A DNA stretch of 64,000 bases from Cardinalis cardinalis (taxonomy: Eukaryota > Chordata > Aves > Passeriformes > Cardinalidae): positions 4,689-68,688 of the forward strand of contig JACDOX010000157.1 in the NCBI GenBank assembly GCA_014549065.1, given 5' to 3'. Below are positions 11,997-23,721 of this stretch, one piece after another; the first letter of the stretch is position 1, and every line of letters starts with the position of its first letter. The translations under genes and the position numbers were made by a program. Under the pieces are notes generated by a model that did no database searches, was not told the DNA's origin, and saw only the letters and a program-made list of their open reading frames with translations.

Positions 11997-13998
11997 AAAT
12001 TGAAATATCTGCTTTATTTAGATGGAATCCAGAATTCAACTGACTATTTGATATCAAAACATTTTGAACTGTTCTAATCACTAACAGGACCAGTTCCTCT
12101 ACTATTCATTCCTCTACCCATTCAGATCTGTATAATTAATTACTTTAGTTTGCTCTCTATTAGGAGTCATCTGGAGACTGCTACTGAAAACCAAATGCAG
12201 AAAAGTACCTGACCCTCTCTGGTAGCTTTATGTTAGTGTCACTGAGAAATGCCATTCGTTTCTTCCTGGCCACTGATTTTCCAGNCATGCAGGTCCCTTT
12301 CACACAATTCTGGCTGGCCCTGCCCATGCCCGTGTTCTGTGTGGATCCACAGCCTTTTTGAGTCAGTCTGCTCATTTATTGTTTTTAATCTGCCACAGCA
12401 GCTTGGGAATTAAGTTCACCTCCCAGTTTCCCCAAGCCTTTTCTAAGCTGGAACTGAACCTCTGCTTTTCAGGTGCTTGCCCAGCTCAGCCAGGATTTGC
12501 CAGTGTGCTTCTTCACCTCCATTTAATTTTCATGGGAGACACAGCTTATGAAGGTACATGATGGCAACCTAAAAAGCTATTAATTTATTTGACATAAAAG
12601 CATTTTGGAACTGTGCTGCTCAGTGCCACATGAACCTTGTTTTTATTAAGCCGTGTAATGGGGAAAAAACTAGCATCAAATCCAAGGAAAAGCATTAAAA
12701 AGCTGTTTTGCCTTAAGGTACAGAAGCTCCTGAAAAGCATGGTATTTTCTCCTCTTTCAACTATTACAGAGAAATAGCATTTTTATTCTCTCATTTATGT
12801 CAGTTAGGATAGCTAATGATATATATTATTACAAGACCCAGAGCCAGCCTCATCTCACGTTGGCATTACATTCTCTTCTTTGCGTCTAGTACTGATTTTC
12901 TGACTATTATGTGCCATCCAAACAATTTCAGACACAGTTTCAATTACAGGAAATAACAGGATCCTTGAGGAGGTGTAAATGCATCAAGTATTTCAGCAGC
13001 CTGTCCTGCTTGGCAGCAGCTGAAGGACCTGTTTGTATTTCCAGGGAAGGAGCTGGAGGTGCACATCTGCCTGCCACCAAGCAGCCTTCACAGCTTCTGT
13101 GCAATGCTAAGAGGATAAATATCATCTACAAGCAAGGGAGAGAGCATGCCTTGCTATTTAATTGTGCACTTTCACCAGAAGTGCCCATTAAAGGACAATC
13201 TCTGCTTTTATTCCCTCTGAATTCAATACAACTTCAACAGTAGCTGCAACATCTAAGCCCGGCCGTGGAAGGTTTTTTATATGATATTGTATTTTTTGGC
13301 TCAGGTTTGAGCAGGCCATGCTAGCTAATGAAGAACTTCCAAATGGATGTCCATGATTTCAACAAAGCCAATGTTCTGGGGTAAAATAGTCTGCAGTGTG
13401 GAAAGAAACTAGATAGATTTTTCTTCTGAGTAATTAATTGAAATAAAATGCTTAATTGAAATGAAATGCAGTGGGTATTTGTTACTTGCTGTGCTGTAGC
13501 CTGATTATCAATTCTCTCTGCAGAACACCAAGACTACATTTTTTAACACTGAGGATCTTAAGAGCTTCCTTTTGAGTTCTAATAATAAATGAAAAATTCC
13601 CTTTTTGCTTTGGGATCTGGATTTAAATGAAGTAACGTCATAAAAGAAAAGTGCCCTGAAACAGATGGGCTTAATTTAATTTAAGGCTAAAAAAAATCCT
13701 GCACTAAATTTCATGATTGGGTGAAAAGACANGTGTCAGCACCAAGGCACTGGGATCTATTCAGGGATACATTGAAAATGTAAAACTATTTCCACGAGTG
13801 CTTACGTTGCTAATAGACCTCTTAAAAATAGTGTAACGGAGATGGAGGTTTGTATCTGAACACATGGTGCTATTTATCACTGGCAGCTGCACCTGGATTC
13901 TACATTAATCTTCTTGGACAACATGCACCACAGGAATGGAGGCTCCAGCTGGGGCTGGCACTTCTGCCAGAGGCTGTGGGACAGCCCGGGGGCGCCCT

Positions 13999-14536
13999 GG
14001 AGAGCTCCATCCTTGGATCTCCCTTGGAGAGCTGGATCCAGGGATCCCCTTTGGAGAGATGTACTCCTGGGTCCCCTTTGGAGAGCTGGATCCCCCTGGG
14101 ATCCCCTTTGGAGAGCTCATCCCTGGATCCCCCTTGGATCCCTGGATCCTCCTTGGAGAGCTGGATCCCTGAGTCCCCCTGGGAGAGCTGGATCCAGACA
14201 TCTCTTTTGGAGAGCTGGATCCCTGGATCTCCTTTTGAGAGCTGGATCCTTGAGTCCTCTTTGGAGAGCTCCACCCCTGGATCCCCCTTGGAGAGCTGGA
14301 TCCCTGGATCTCCTTTGGAGAGCTGCATTCCTGAATCCCCCTTGGAGAGCAGGATCCCTGGGTCCCTCTCAGAGAGCTGGATCCCCCTCAGAGAGCTGGA
14401 TCCCTGGGTCCCCTTTGCAGAGCTGGATCCAGGGATCCCCTTTGGTGAGCTGGATCTCCCTCGGAGAGCTGGATCCCTGGGTCCCTCTCAGAGAGCTGGA
14501 TCCCTGGGTCCCCTTTGCAGAGCTGGATCCCTGTGC
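13999..14536. repeat. 30-bp minisatellite, BamHI-site rich
   Basis: About 18 imperfect tandem copies of a ~30-bp unit built around GGAGAGCTGGATCCCTGG followed by a GTCCCCTTT/ATCTCCTTT spacer. GGATCC occurs in most copies. Some copies are shorter (for example around 14120-14150 and 14375-14400), so the array is not strictly periodic. Because most units are 30 bases and lack stops, long frames stay open on both strands, giving ESWIPGSPLE-like decapeptides on the plus strand and QLSKGDPGI-like ones on the minus strand. I treat these as by-products because the flanking frame has no coding character. Confidence 0.95.
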
Positions 14537-17500
14537 ATCTCAGGGGCAGCCTGAGGCTCCCTGACTGACAGCACAGGCCTGTGCTGCCTGAGGCCCTTGA
14601 GGAAGGGGTTCATCCCTCTCTCTTTNCCAAGGATTGCATCCCATACTGGTGCCTTAAGTTTTAGCATTTGTATTTTTCTGATCCTGCACTGCATTAGTGT
14701 ATCACTCTGAACTCCATAGAAAGCATTAGCAAGCTCTCTCCACATTTTGGTCAGACAAAAAAATCCTTCCAGGCCTGAGAACCAAGGACAGCCTCGGCCT
14801 CAGGCCCAAAAAGTATAAATAAAAGTGAATTGGGGAGGAGAAGCAAACTGGAAGAATATTCATTACCTGAAGCTATAATTGGACAATTAACCTCTGATAT
14901 GCAAATAGACCAAACTTAGATCTGTCTGAAAAACTCATGACCCTCATCCATCTTGGGTGTAGCCCCTCTCAGAGGCTTCTAACTGCCCAGGGTGTATCTG
15001 TTGAAGGCCTTTAATAAACACCCACTTTTATTCTCTTAATCTAGCCTCTGTTCTAGGTAGGTACTCCAAGGCATCAAGCAGAGCAGTCACAGAGGTGCTG
15101 GCAGTGAAACTCCTGGGTAGTGCCATTTCCCCTCCAGCTTTGTTTTGCATGGCTATGAAAGAAGAAGTGCACTTACATACATTAAAATATAAAAATAAAA
15201 CCCAAAGAATCGTTACTTTAATTTGAACTTCCCACTTATTTTACATTATTGCAACTTCAGCAAGTTTCTGTGCAACCACTGGGATTTTTGACCAGCTCCT
15301 TCTGCCTTCATCCCCGGGTTTATCTGGAGGGTTACAAACACCAGGAGTGAGGTTGGTGTGTGTTGGGCCAAAGCTCTCCTTAAACCCAGCCTTACCCTCC
15401 CAGCTGGAATGAGTGCANCAGGGCACCTGCATGCTCCCAAAAGGGCCAGGCCTTGGCANGATAAGGCTTTTTTTCTTTAAGAAANGCAAAGAGAAATTGT
15501 CTAAATGCAAAAAGCATCAGAGTCTGCACAGGGCATGAGAGCAGCCAGGCTGAGGGATGTGATTTGGTACCAGACACCTACATCAGCAGGTATTATGCTT
15601 ACCTCAACTTCATGTTCTTCTAAATGAAAGGCCCATTTCTGGATGCTTTAAATTGCTGATGGAAAAAAAAAATCTATGTTTATAGAGGTAAAATGTGCCA
15701 TGTAGAGGTAAAATATATCAGATAATAAACCAGCAAAAGACCAGACTCTGCTACAAAGAAAAACAAATATTTTTTTTTATCAGTAAGCAACTTGTTTTTC
15801 CTAAATAATGCATTAGCTGCTTTTCATTTTTCAAATTAGAGTTTATTATTTTCAACTTGCTATCACTCAGTACAGCTTGGATATTTTAAAATACTTTTAA
15901 TCACGAACCTAAGAGACGTTGGCATGGTAAGAAGCTTAGCAGCAATAAAAGGAATGTAAGTGGAAAGGTAGAACAGATGAGAAGCAGCAGCAAGGCTTTT
16001 TATGATAGTAATCTAATTTTAAAATAGCTTCTCATTTCTATGCAAAAAGGCATTTGTGGAGTTGCTTCCCACACACCTGCAGGGCTGTGGAGCAGCAGCA
16101 GCTCTGGCTGAAGGACAGGGGAGCAGCCTGGGGGCCCCTGGGCTTCTTATCTGCAGGGGGCTGAGGAGCCATTGCTGATAAGAGAGTTTTCACAGGGAGA
16201 GGAGCGATGCTTATTCTGCCAAATTCAAGAGAAAAAGGTTGTTTAGACATAAATTAACAAATGCAGAATGGAGGAGGCTGCAGGAGCCTGGGCTGCAGCA
16301 TCACCCCCTCCCTGCAGCCCCAGCCCCTCTCTGCCTTTGCTGCCTCTTGTCAGGTTTTCCTTCCTGAGCCCATCCCAGCCCTCCTGCTCTGTGCCTGAGC
16401 ACCCGGCACAGAGAGCCCTGGCCTCAGCTGGAGAGCCCTCACTGCCAAAACAAACCCAAGTGCACCCTTNGAGCCACCCTGCTTCGTTTTCGTGGCAGAG
16501 TCAGCCTTCATCTGCAATGGCACGAGAATTTTCANTGCGTTACACTTCTTTATATTTAATGATAATACATTACTTATTTACCTCATGTGAACTTGTTATT
16601 ATTTTCTATAAAAAAATTCAATAGCCTGATTTAAGAATTCTCCTCTTCTATGAAAACCATAATTTTTATACCTTTATTTTAACATTGCTGCAGCAATTGT
16701 TGAATGAATACATTGCAGTGTAGCAGAAAGTAAAAATCATCAAGTGCATTGGCACACCCCAACAATAAGATTTTTTTTTTAAGAAATGGGGGGAAAGAAA
16801 GTATTTAATAATTTGGAATCGACCTTACAAAACTGGAAAAAATCCTTGGGATATAATTTTAGGAAGGGGGAATGATAATAAAACACATAGCTCATTTTGT
16901 TAAGGATCAGGGAATTTTGCAATCTGAGAAANAGTCAAGTAACTATGACAAGTAGAAAATGTTTGGTTTTTTTCCTAAGAAAATACCCACAGAGGTGAGC
17001 TCTTTGTCAGATTGAGGGCTGTTTCCCACACTATAATGTGATTCTTTTCTCCAGAAAGACTGAAATTCTCCAGAGCAGTGCTCGTGTCCTGCCGTGCAGA
17101 ATGGATCATTTTGACCACAGTAACCTTTTCATAAATGAAAGCACTCCACCATTCACAAAGGAGTGTTTATGAGTGATGTGCTTCCTTCTACCATTTATTA
17201 CTAAAGGTTATACTGTAGTAAATTCCTTTCAAACTGCATTTCAAACCTAGCAGTAATATATTCTGCTTTATTTTATTACATGATTTACCACTTGTATCAA
17301 AATTGAATGTATATGTACATTTTTAAATATCATTAATATTGCATGCTCACTTTGACATTGCATTGGCACACAGTTCATTAGGTTTTACACATCTGCTTTT
17401 TTTTTTTGCAATCATTCTCTGAAATATCACAAATCCTGNATTTTGATGCTGTCTGCTCGCCAACTTGGTGGGCAATGGTATTCAATTGCAATGCTCCTTC

Positions 17501-18100
17501 TGATCTCCCAGGTGTCCTCAATCCTCTGTGCTGTACAGCAATGTCAGTGTGATCCAGGGGCTTTTGTTGACTTAGTTTGATGAATTTTTTTTTTTTTCTA
17601 CAAGTCCCTAAAAAATCTCCTGCACTGGGCTCCCTTGTTCCAGGGCAAGGACAGCAGCAGAAGTGCTGCCAGGAGTGACAAAGCCTGCCACCTGCAAACC
17701 CTCTCTTACATCCCTGTTTCCCTCAGCTGAGCATCCTTCTTTCCATGTACTGGGGTCATTTATAATGGGCCCAAAACTCTTGTCTGCCCACAGTGTCACC
17801 TGGGGAGCAGGATTTATCAGCAGCCCCTGTCAGGCCATCAGCCAGGTCACAGAGCTGCTGTGGTGGGAAGAATGGCAGGAGATCTCATTTTCCTGGGTTT
17901 ATTTGTCAGTACCTATCAAAGTCCTTCTTTGGAGAATGTCCATGGCAAAAAAATACCACCCAAAATGCAACTTATATTAGGTAAAGAACCTAAAATCTTA
18001 CTTTGGTATTAACTGCAATAAAATCTAGGAATAATTACACTAAGATTTCATGTTCTCCTGCCCCTGCCAGGTGGGGTTGTTGCAGCTGAGCTGGGCTGGC
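14537..18100. other. No gene recognised; AT-rich blocks
   Basis: No coding evidence. The parts 15830-15990 and 17150-17400 are AT-rich, free of visible repeats and contain many TAAT/ATTA and CATTAATATTGCATG-like words, which is the look of conserved regulatory DNA; this is an impression, not a test. A short tandem duplication of AGAGGTAAAAT-type sequence lies at about 15684-15720, and poly-T tracts occur near 17398 and 17587. Confidence 0.5.
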
Positions 18101-18465
18101 CCAGGTGCTCCTGGATGGTCCAGGTGCTCCTGGATAGACCAGATCCTCCTGGATGATTTAAGTGCTCCTGGATGGTCTAAGTGATCCTGGATGGTCCAGG
18201 TGCTCCTGGATAGACCAGATCCTCCTGGATGGTCCAGGTGCTCCTGGATAGACCAGATCCTCCTGGATGGTCCAGGTGCTCCTGGATGGTCCAGGCTCAT
18301 GGATGGTCTAAGTGCTCCTGGATGGTCCAGGTGCTCCTGGATAGACCAGATCCTCCTGGATGGTCCAGGTGCTCCTGGATGGTCCAGGCTCATGGATGGT
18401 TTAAGTGCTCCTGGATGGTCCAGGTGCTCATGGATGGTCTAAGTGCTCCTGGATGCTCCAGGTCA
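18101..18465. repeat. 19-bp minisatellite with higher-order pattern
   Basis: About 19 tandem units of 19 bp, consensus GTGCTCCTGGATGGTCCAG. Variants are a GGATAGACCAG form, an ATCCTCCTGGATGG form, and a short 17-bp GCTCATGGATGGTCTAA form. The variants recur in the same order twice (GATAGACC, ATCCTCC, GTGCTCC, GCTCATGG at about 18246-18312 and 18341-18401), so blocks of several units have been duplicated together. Frames such as DHPGAPGPSRRIW on the minus strand and VLLDRPDPPGW on the plus strand are translations of this array, not proteins. Confidence 0.95.
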
Positions 18466-19820
18466 AAAGGAGCCAGCAGCCTGGTGCCCCCCACTGCAGA
18501 CAGAGTTCCCCAGCTGAATTCTGCCCTCCCCAGCCTGTGCTGAGAGCAAAGCTGGAGTCACCATCTCCATTCAAGCACTGCACTTGCTCAAAGGCACAAC
18601 ACAATTAGTGCACTGTCACATGCAATTAGTTACCACCGTGTTGGCACATATTGTAAAGCTTTTCTTTCTGGAGCTTATGTGCAGCTAATTGGAGCCTGGT
18701 TCTGGAGAGCAGTACCACAGGCACTTCTGCTGCAGGACACGGTCCCTTCCACCCCCACTGCAGCAGGGGAGGGCATTTCCAGCAGAAACTTGGAGGACAG
18801 TTGTGACATCTCAAATTAAGGATGAATTATGTGACCAGGACTGAAAACAAAATTATCAGAGTCCAATTTCTTGGGACTTTCTTAATGACTTTGAGGTGCT
18901 TTTTCTCCCTTCTCTGCAGTGGGGCTCCACTCTCCTCATGGCCTCACAGGACCAAAAGAATAGTCCATGGATAACTTACAGCTTTGGACTTTAGGAATCA
19001 ATTACTGCACATGCCAAGGAGTTCAGGTGTTCTTTCAGCTATTGCAAGTGTTCATCACATGTGAGCATTCACAAACTTCTCTCAGGACTGCCTGAGCTGC
19101 AAAATCCCCATGGCACTGCCTCATGGTGCAATTCATAGGAATAAATTACCTCTAAGATAAGGCAATACAGACCTTATTTGACCTCAGCATATTAAGATAA
19201 TGTTGTGATGCTATTACCATAATAACACTGTGGTCAGGTTGTTATCACCATGTAACAGCAGACAATTACTACCTGTTGTAACCTGCCAGGCTAACCTTAG
19301 NGTGCTCATTAAAACAGCTGTGAAACTCTCATTGCTCTTCTGAGGTGGCTTCACTGGAGCACAGAGCAGGTGCACAGCAGCATTTCTCTGTATCAGAAGC
19401 AGAAATTGAGAATTCAGCTTTGTGTACAAGAGCAAAGAGCAGCAACTGCAAGCTGATGGGGTGGTGCAGGGCTGCCAGGGGGATCAGACACACACATAAA
19501 ACAGTGAATATGTTGCTAAAGCTGGGCTCAGTGATGGGCCAAAGCACAGAGAGTTTCAGAAATGAAGGAGAGGGATGTGGGAGAGGTCCCTGCAGATGTG
19601 CTCACTGTGGAGGTGCAGCTGTGAATTCTAACCAAAATGTGGGGTATGATTTAATAAATGCATCNTGCTATGAGACATGAAGTGCAGTGTTGGAAGCCAA
19701 ATGGGAAGAAAATAGTCAGCATCTGCCCACAGAGTGGCTTAGATTGTCTACAAAACTTTCAGAGCACTCTGGTTTGGATCACAGCAAATAGTTAGATTTC
19801 CAGTTCAGTAAAAACTGTCA
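18466..19820. other. No gene recognised (non-coding stretch)
   Basis: Unremarkable sequence. The open frame at 19345-19680 has no recognisable domain and contains an N. Nothing else supports a feature here. Confidence 0.5.
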
Positions 19821-19931
19821 GGTTTCTTGGTTTTGGTTTGGAGGGTGGTTTGGGTTTTTTGTTGTTGGGATTTTTTTGTTTGGGGTATTTGTTTGGGGTT
19901 TTTTGCTTTGGCTTTTGGTTGCTGTGTGTTG
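19821..19931 (+). repeat. G/T-rich low-complexity tract
   Basis: Nearly all bases are G or T, with GGG or GGGG runs spaced by T-rich loops of up to about 15 bases. It lies about 100 bases before a probable LTR fragment. Loops this long make a stable G-quadruplex unlikely. Confidence 0.8.
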
Positions 19932-20039
19932 CCCTGATTTTTTAAGATTTTCTAAACCTTCTGATGTTTACATTCTTGTAACAAACTTTCTCACACACTA
20001 CCTGTAAATAACTTATTGTTTTGCATTCTTTTATAGAAG

Positions 20040-20219
20040 AGAAGAAATTTGATAGACTGTTAAATTGTCCAGTGCCATTGGAGAGGTGACACCTTCACCC
20101 TCCAATCCACTGTGACTTTTGGAAATCTATAAATGTTNGAGTCAAAAAATAAACTTCCCTGTTTTGCCTTAAAAACAGCAGNGTGTGCGCGTTGTGTTAT
20201 TTCGTGTCCTATGGTAACA
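20040..20219 (+). mobile_element. Probable ERV LTR 3' fragment (TATA, AATAAA, CA end)
   Basis: The order of signals fits the right half of a retroviral LTR on the plus strand: a TATA-like CTATAAATG at 20128-20136, AATAAA at 20148-20153, a GTGTGCGCGTTGTGTTAT segment, and an end at GGTAACA (20213-20219). The last part resembles, from memory, the U5 of class II songbird ERVs. I see no matching LTR or internal retroviral coding sequence nearby, so it would be a solo or truncated LTR. Confidence 0.5.
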
Positions 20220-23200
20220 GTTGTGGGGTTTATGATGAAACACTGATTTAATCATCCAAAGGTATTTGGGTTGCTTTTCAGGTGCACTCTCACCCCAGCA
20301 GACCTGGGTCACCTCCCTCTCCCCGAGCAGCTCTGCACACCAGGGAAATCCACCCAGCNATCAGCTGCCTTGCCCTGGAAACACAGGCTGGTTTGATTCT
20401 CTCCTCAAATACACTGCGCCCATTTCTTGAGAGATGACTCCAACCTGTGTTCTTTGTCTTCTGCACCACGAGCAATAAAAAGGCTTGCCAGGATTCTAAT
20501 GGCAGAATGGGGGGCTGTGTTTCCCATTATTTTCAGCTCTGCTGTTGTGGCCACTTTGGAGCTGGTCACAGGCTGGCAGTGTGCAGGTGGGTGCCACAGG
20601 CAGGTGCTTCAGCTGCTGGCAAAGAGTCAATACAACACGACAGAGGGGACAGAAAACTGATTAGAAACCCTGTTATGGATAAAAGCCCTTTTTCCCATAA
20701 GGAACAGCCCCTTTTAGACTTGCAGAAGGCTCTGTCAGCGTTGTGAGGGTGCAGATGTCTCGGTGTCTCTCTCCTGAAACGCTGCACAGTCTGTCTTTTG
20801 TCTTTCAACACTTCATTGTAAGTGAAGATTGGNAGGGCCTTGCTGATGCCTCTCTGCAGCACCTCTCTGCCTGAATGCAGAAATGGGATTTTTCATGTTG
20901 GATAAAACCTGCTGAGTCTTCCTGAGGAATCCCAGGTTGGGGGATGTGACCCAAATTAATGTTCTCCGGAAAACGTATTCTGGCAGAAGACTGCACATTG
21001 TGCAGATTACAAATTGCACCCAATTTGCTGGTTTAGATGCCTGATTTTTAGTGCTGGAGCTGTTGATTGCCTCAACTGTTGCAATTCAGAGAAACGTTTT
21101 TCATGCAAAAGGAAAAGTTGCAGTTGCTAGCACTTAGAGTGCTGAAATGCAATGGTTTTCATGGCTGTTTTTTAATCCACACGCCATTGTTCAGTTTCCT
21201 GGTACTGACTAATATCAGTGACACGAGCCCTGATCTCACATGGGATTATGTGTGGAAGTTTTGGTGCAGCTTCAATTCTGAGCAGAGCAAATGAAATAAA
21301 CTCAGAGGTGGTTATGACACAAACCTGTGAGAGCAGCGNCTGCTTGCCCAGGGTACCCACAGGACCAGGACCCACTTGGATCTCCTCTGGTTTTGGTACT
21401 GCCTGAAATTTCTGTAGGAGTTCAGTATTGGCATTTTCTGTAGTGTTTCTTCCAGAACCTGCTGTTCCTGAAGGGCCAGGGTGCTGCTGGTTGGAGGGTC
21501 AGCACAGGAATGTACTCACTGTGCTTTGGCCCTGATGTGCTCGGCCAGTGCTGCCCTGGGCCCTTCCACATGGTCATTTTAACAAAAATTAAACACCTGG
21601 GAAACCAGGAAAGAAANAATGGAAGAATTTCAAAATTCCCCTTCTAAATGTTGGAAACCACAACTCAAGGATCCCACAGGGCAATTTTCCTTCCTCTGCC
21701 AGGGATGCCTGGCCCATGGAGCANCACAGCCCCCAACAGGGACACACCAGCCCAGGGGACACCACCCAGCTCTGTTAAACACCTCAGGAGACCTGTCCAA
21801 GTTCCCAGCACCTCTGTAAAGGGCTTATTCTCTCCCCTACCCTCAATACTGCAGCCCCAAAACTGAGTCTTGGGAAGCTGCTGGCTGATATGAGGCCAGG
21901 AGACCTTGTGGGTGTTTAATTTATTTCCAGTTCCTCCAGCTCTCTCCATCCTTTGCAAGTCCTGTTTCCAAGGAGGAGACTGAAGCCCAAACAGGCTCAT
22001 TCACAGGCCACAGTATCTTGTGATGCTGTGAATAAACAAATGTGGGAGAGTTTTTAGCACTTAATGGTGTCAGCCATGAAGCAGAAAGCTGTTCCCAGCC
22101 CGGCCCATATGGGAGCTGGCATGCTGCACTGATCTCTATGTGGGTAAAATGAAGCTTTGGGTTTAACATCTAATGAAGGTCTGGAGAAAAATCCCAACAG
22201 CTCAAGGCGCCTGTGGAGGAGGGAGGGCAATTTTCTTTTGGGTTAATACAGTTTAACATTTTAATTTATCNTTGCATAAGGAAGCCCTCCCATTTAGGAC
22301 AAATCCTTGTTTAGTGAACATTTGGCTGTCAGGTTTCAGACCTAAACATGCCTATTCAGGTTCCTGTTAACTTAAACTCCTGGCAGCCTGATCCTGACCC
22401 TAGTGCAGCACACAAAGGAGGAGAAAGGCAGTCAATGGTGACTTTTACAGGTGCTCTGAGGGAGGGAATCCAGCTCAATGATCTGGTAATTTCTATCAAC
22501 NCAGTGGAAACCAGATGGATGCTCTCTGTCCTGTCTATCTCTTTGCTAAAACACCGGCTGGCAATAAAATTTAAAGACATTCTGGCTCAAAAATTTGAAG
22601 ATGGTTCCCTGAAATCCANCAGGTCTGATCAAAGGGATTGGGTAAAGAGAAAACTGAAGCCTTGNTTTATTTGCTTTTCTTTTTATACCTAACATTAAAC
22701 CACTGTCTTTTTTACAATAAAGTTTAAAACCTGAATATCTAGTCATAGTTAATCTTTTTCCAGCTCCCACCTGTCTGTCACTGGAGCACCTTACATTCCC
22801 ACTCAGACATGGAGACAGATCACAGAAGACTCTGGGACAGCAGGAAATTGAGCCCAGGCACCCAGACAACTCCATCCAGGACAGACCTGTGGTGCTTCCC
22901 CTCTTTCTAGTGAGCAGGAGCTTGTGGGGTCACTTTTCCCCTCCTCTGCAGCTTTAGGAACATCAAGTCCAAGCATGATGAATTTCAGCCTCTCAANAAG
23001 ACTGGAAAAAACCTCTATAGAAATATATTTCAAATGTCTGACATCTAGCTTCAATTAAGTTTATCTGCATTAATAACATACATTTCTCACTCAGTGGGTA
23101 AGGATATTTTTAATCTTTTATGCCGTCATCCAATAAGCCTGAAAACTGATAAAAAATACATTCATGTGCAAATCAGTCCTTTTTAATTTCCTTTTACTTT

Positions 23201-23424
23201 TTTTTTTTTGTTATCCTCCTTCAATATTTTAAAATCCAACCTCTTTGTGAGCCCTGAAAATATTTCCTATTGGCCTGGCTAACAACAAATGCTCAGAAGG
23301 GACCTGCAGAGAAGATGGGCATCAGTGAGCTGTGCTCAGATCAGAGGGCTGAGAGGGACACATGGAGCCTTCCATGCCTTGATCACCAGTTTGAATCTGC
23401 AACACCCAAACCTGGCCACAGTTA
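20220..23424. other. No gene recognised (non-coding stretch)
   Basis: Open frames here are short or N-interrupted. The frame at 22348-22692 contains a short PDZ-like string, but the rest of that frame does not fit the domain. Nothing firm is seen. Confidence 0.5.
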
Positions 23425-23721
23425 NNNNNNNNNNNNNNNNNNNNNNNNNNNNNNNNNNNNNNNNNNNNNNNNNNNNNNNNNNNNNNNNNNNNNNNNNNNN
23501 NNNNNNNNNNNNNNNNNNNNNNNNNNNNNNNNNNNNNNNNNNNNNNNNNNNNNNNNNNNNNNNNNNNNNNNNNNNNNNNNNNNNNNNNNNNNNNNNNNNN
23601 NNNNNNNNNNNNNNNNNNNNNNNNNNNNNNNNNNNNNNNNNNNNNNNNNNNNNNNNNNNNNNNNNNNNNNNNNNNNNNNNNNNNNNNNNNNNNNNNNNNN
23701 NNNNNNNNNNNNNNNNNNNNN
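23425..23721. other. Assembly gap (297 N)
   Basis: A continuous run of N. Several apparent long frames across it are artefacts of translating N. Confidence 0.99.

Larger units (their letters stand above)
9024..13998. other. No gene recognised (non-coding stretch)
   Basis: Apart from a possible LTR fragment at 10768-10800 and the N run at 11805-11996, I find no gene or clear repeat. The part at 13430-13470 holds an imperfect 18-bp tandem duplication (TTAATTGAAATAAAATGC). The remaining open frames are short or run through N bases. Confidence 0.55.

Noticed and set aside
11575..12081. Long frames spanning the first N run
   Set aside because: Open only because N hide any stops.
13999..18465. 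Possible CRISPR-like arrays
   Set aside because: The units are contiguous tandem repeats without unique spacers, in a vertebrate genome.
22440..22510. PDZ-like string (GALREGIQLNDLVISIN) flanked by TTTACAG and GTAATT
   Set aside because: The resemblance covers under 20 residues; the neighbouring residues in the frame do not fit a PDZ domain and an N follows. Most likely coincidence, though a profile search would settle it.
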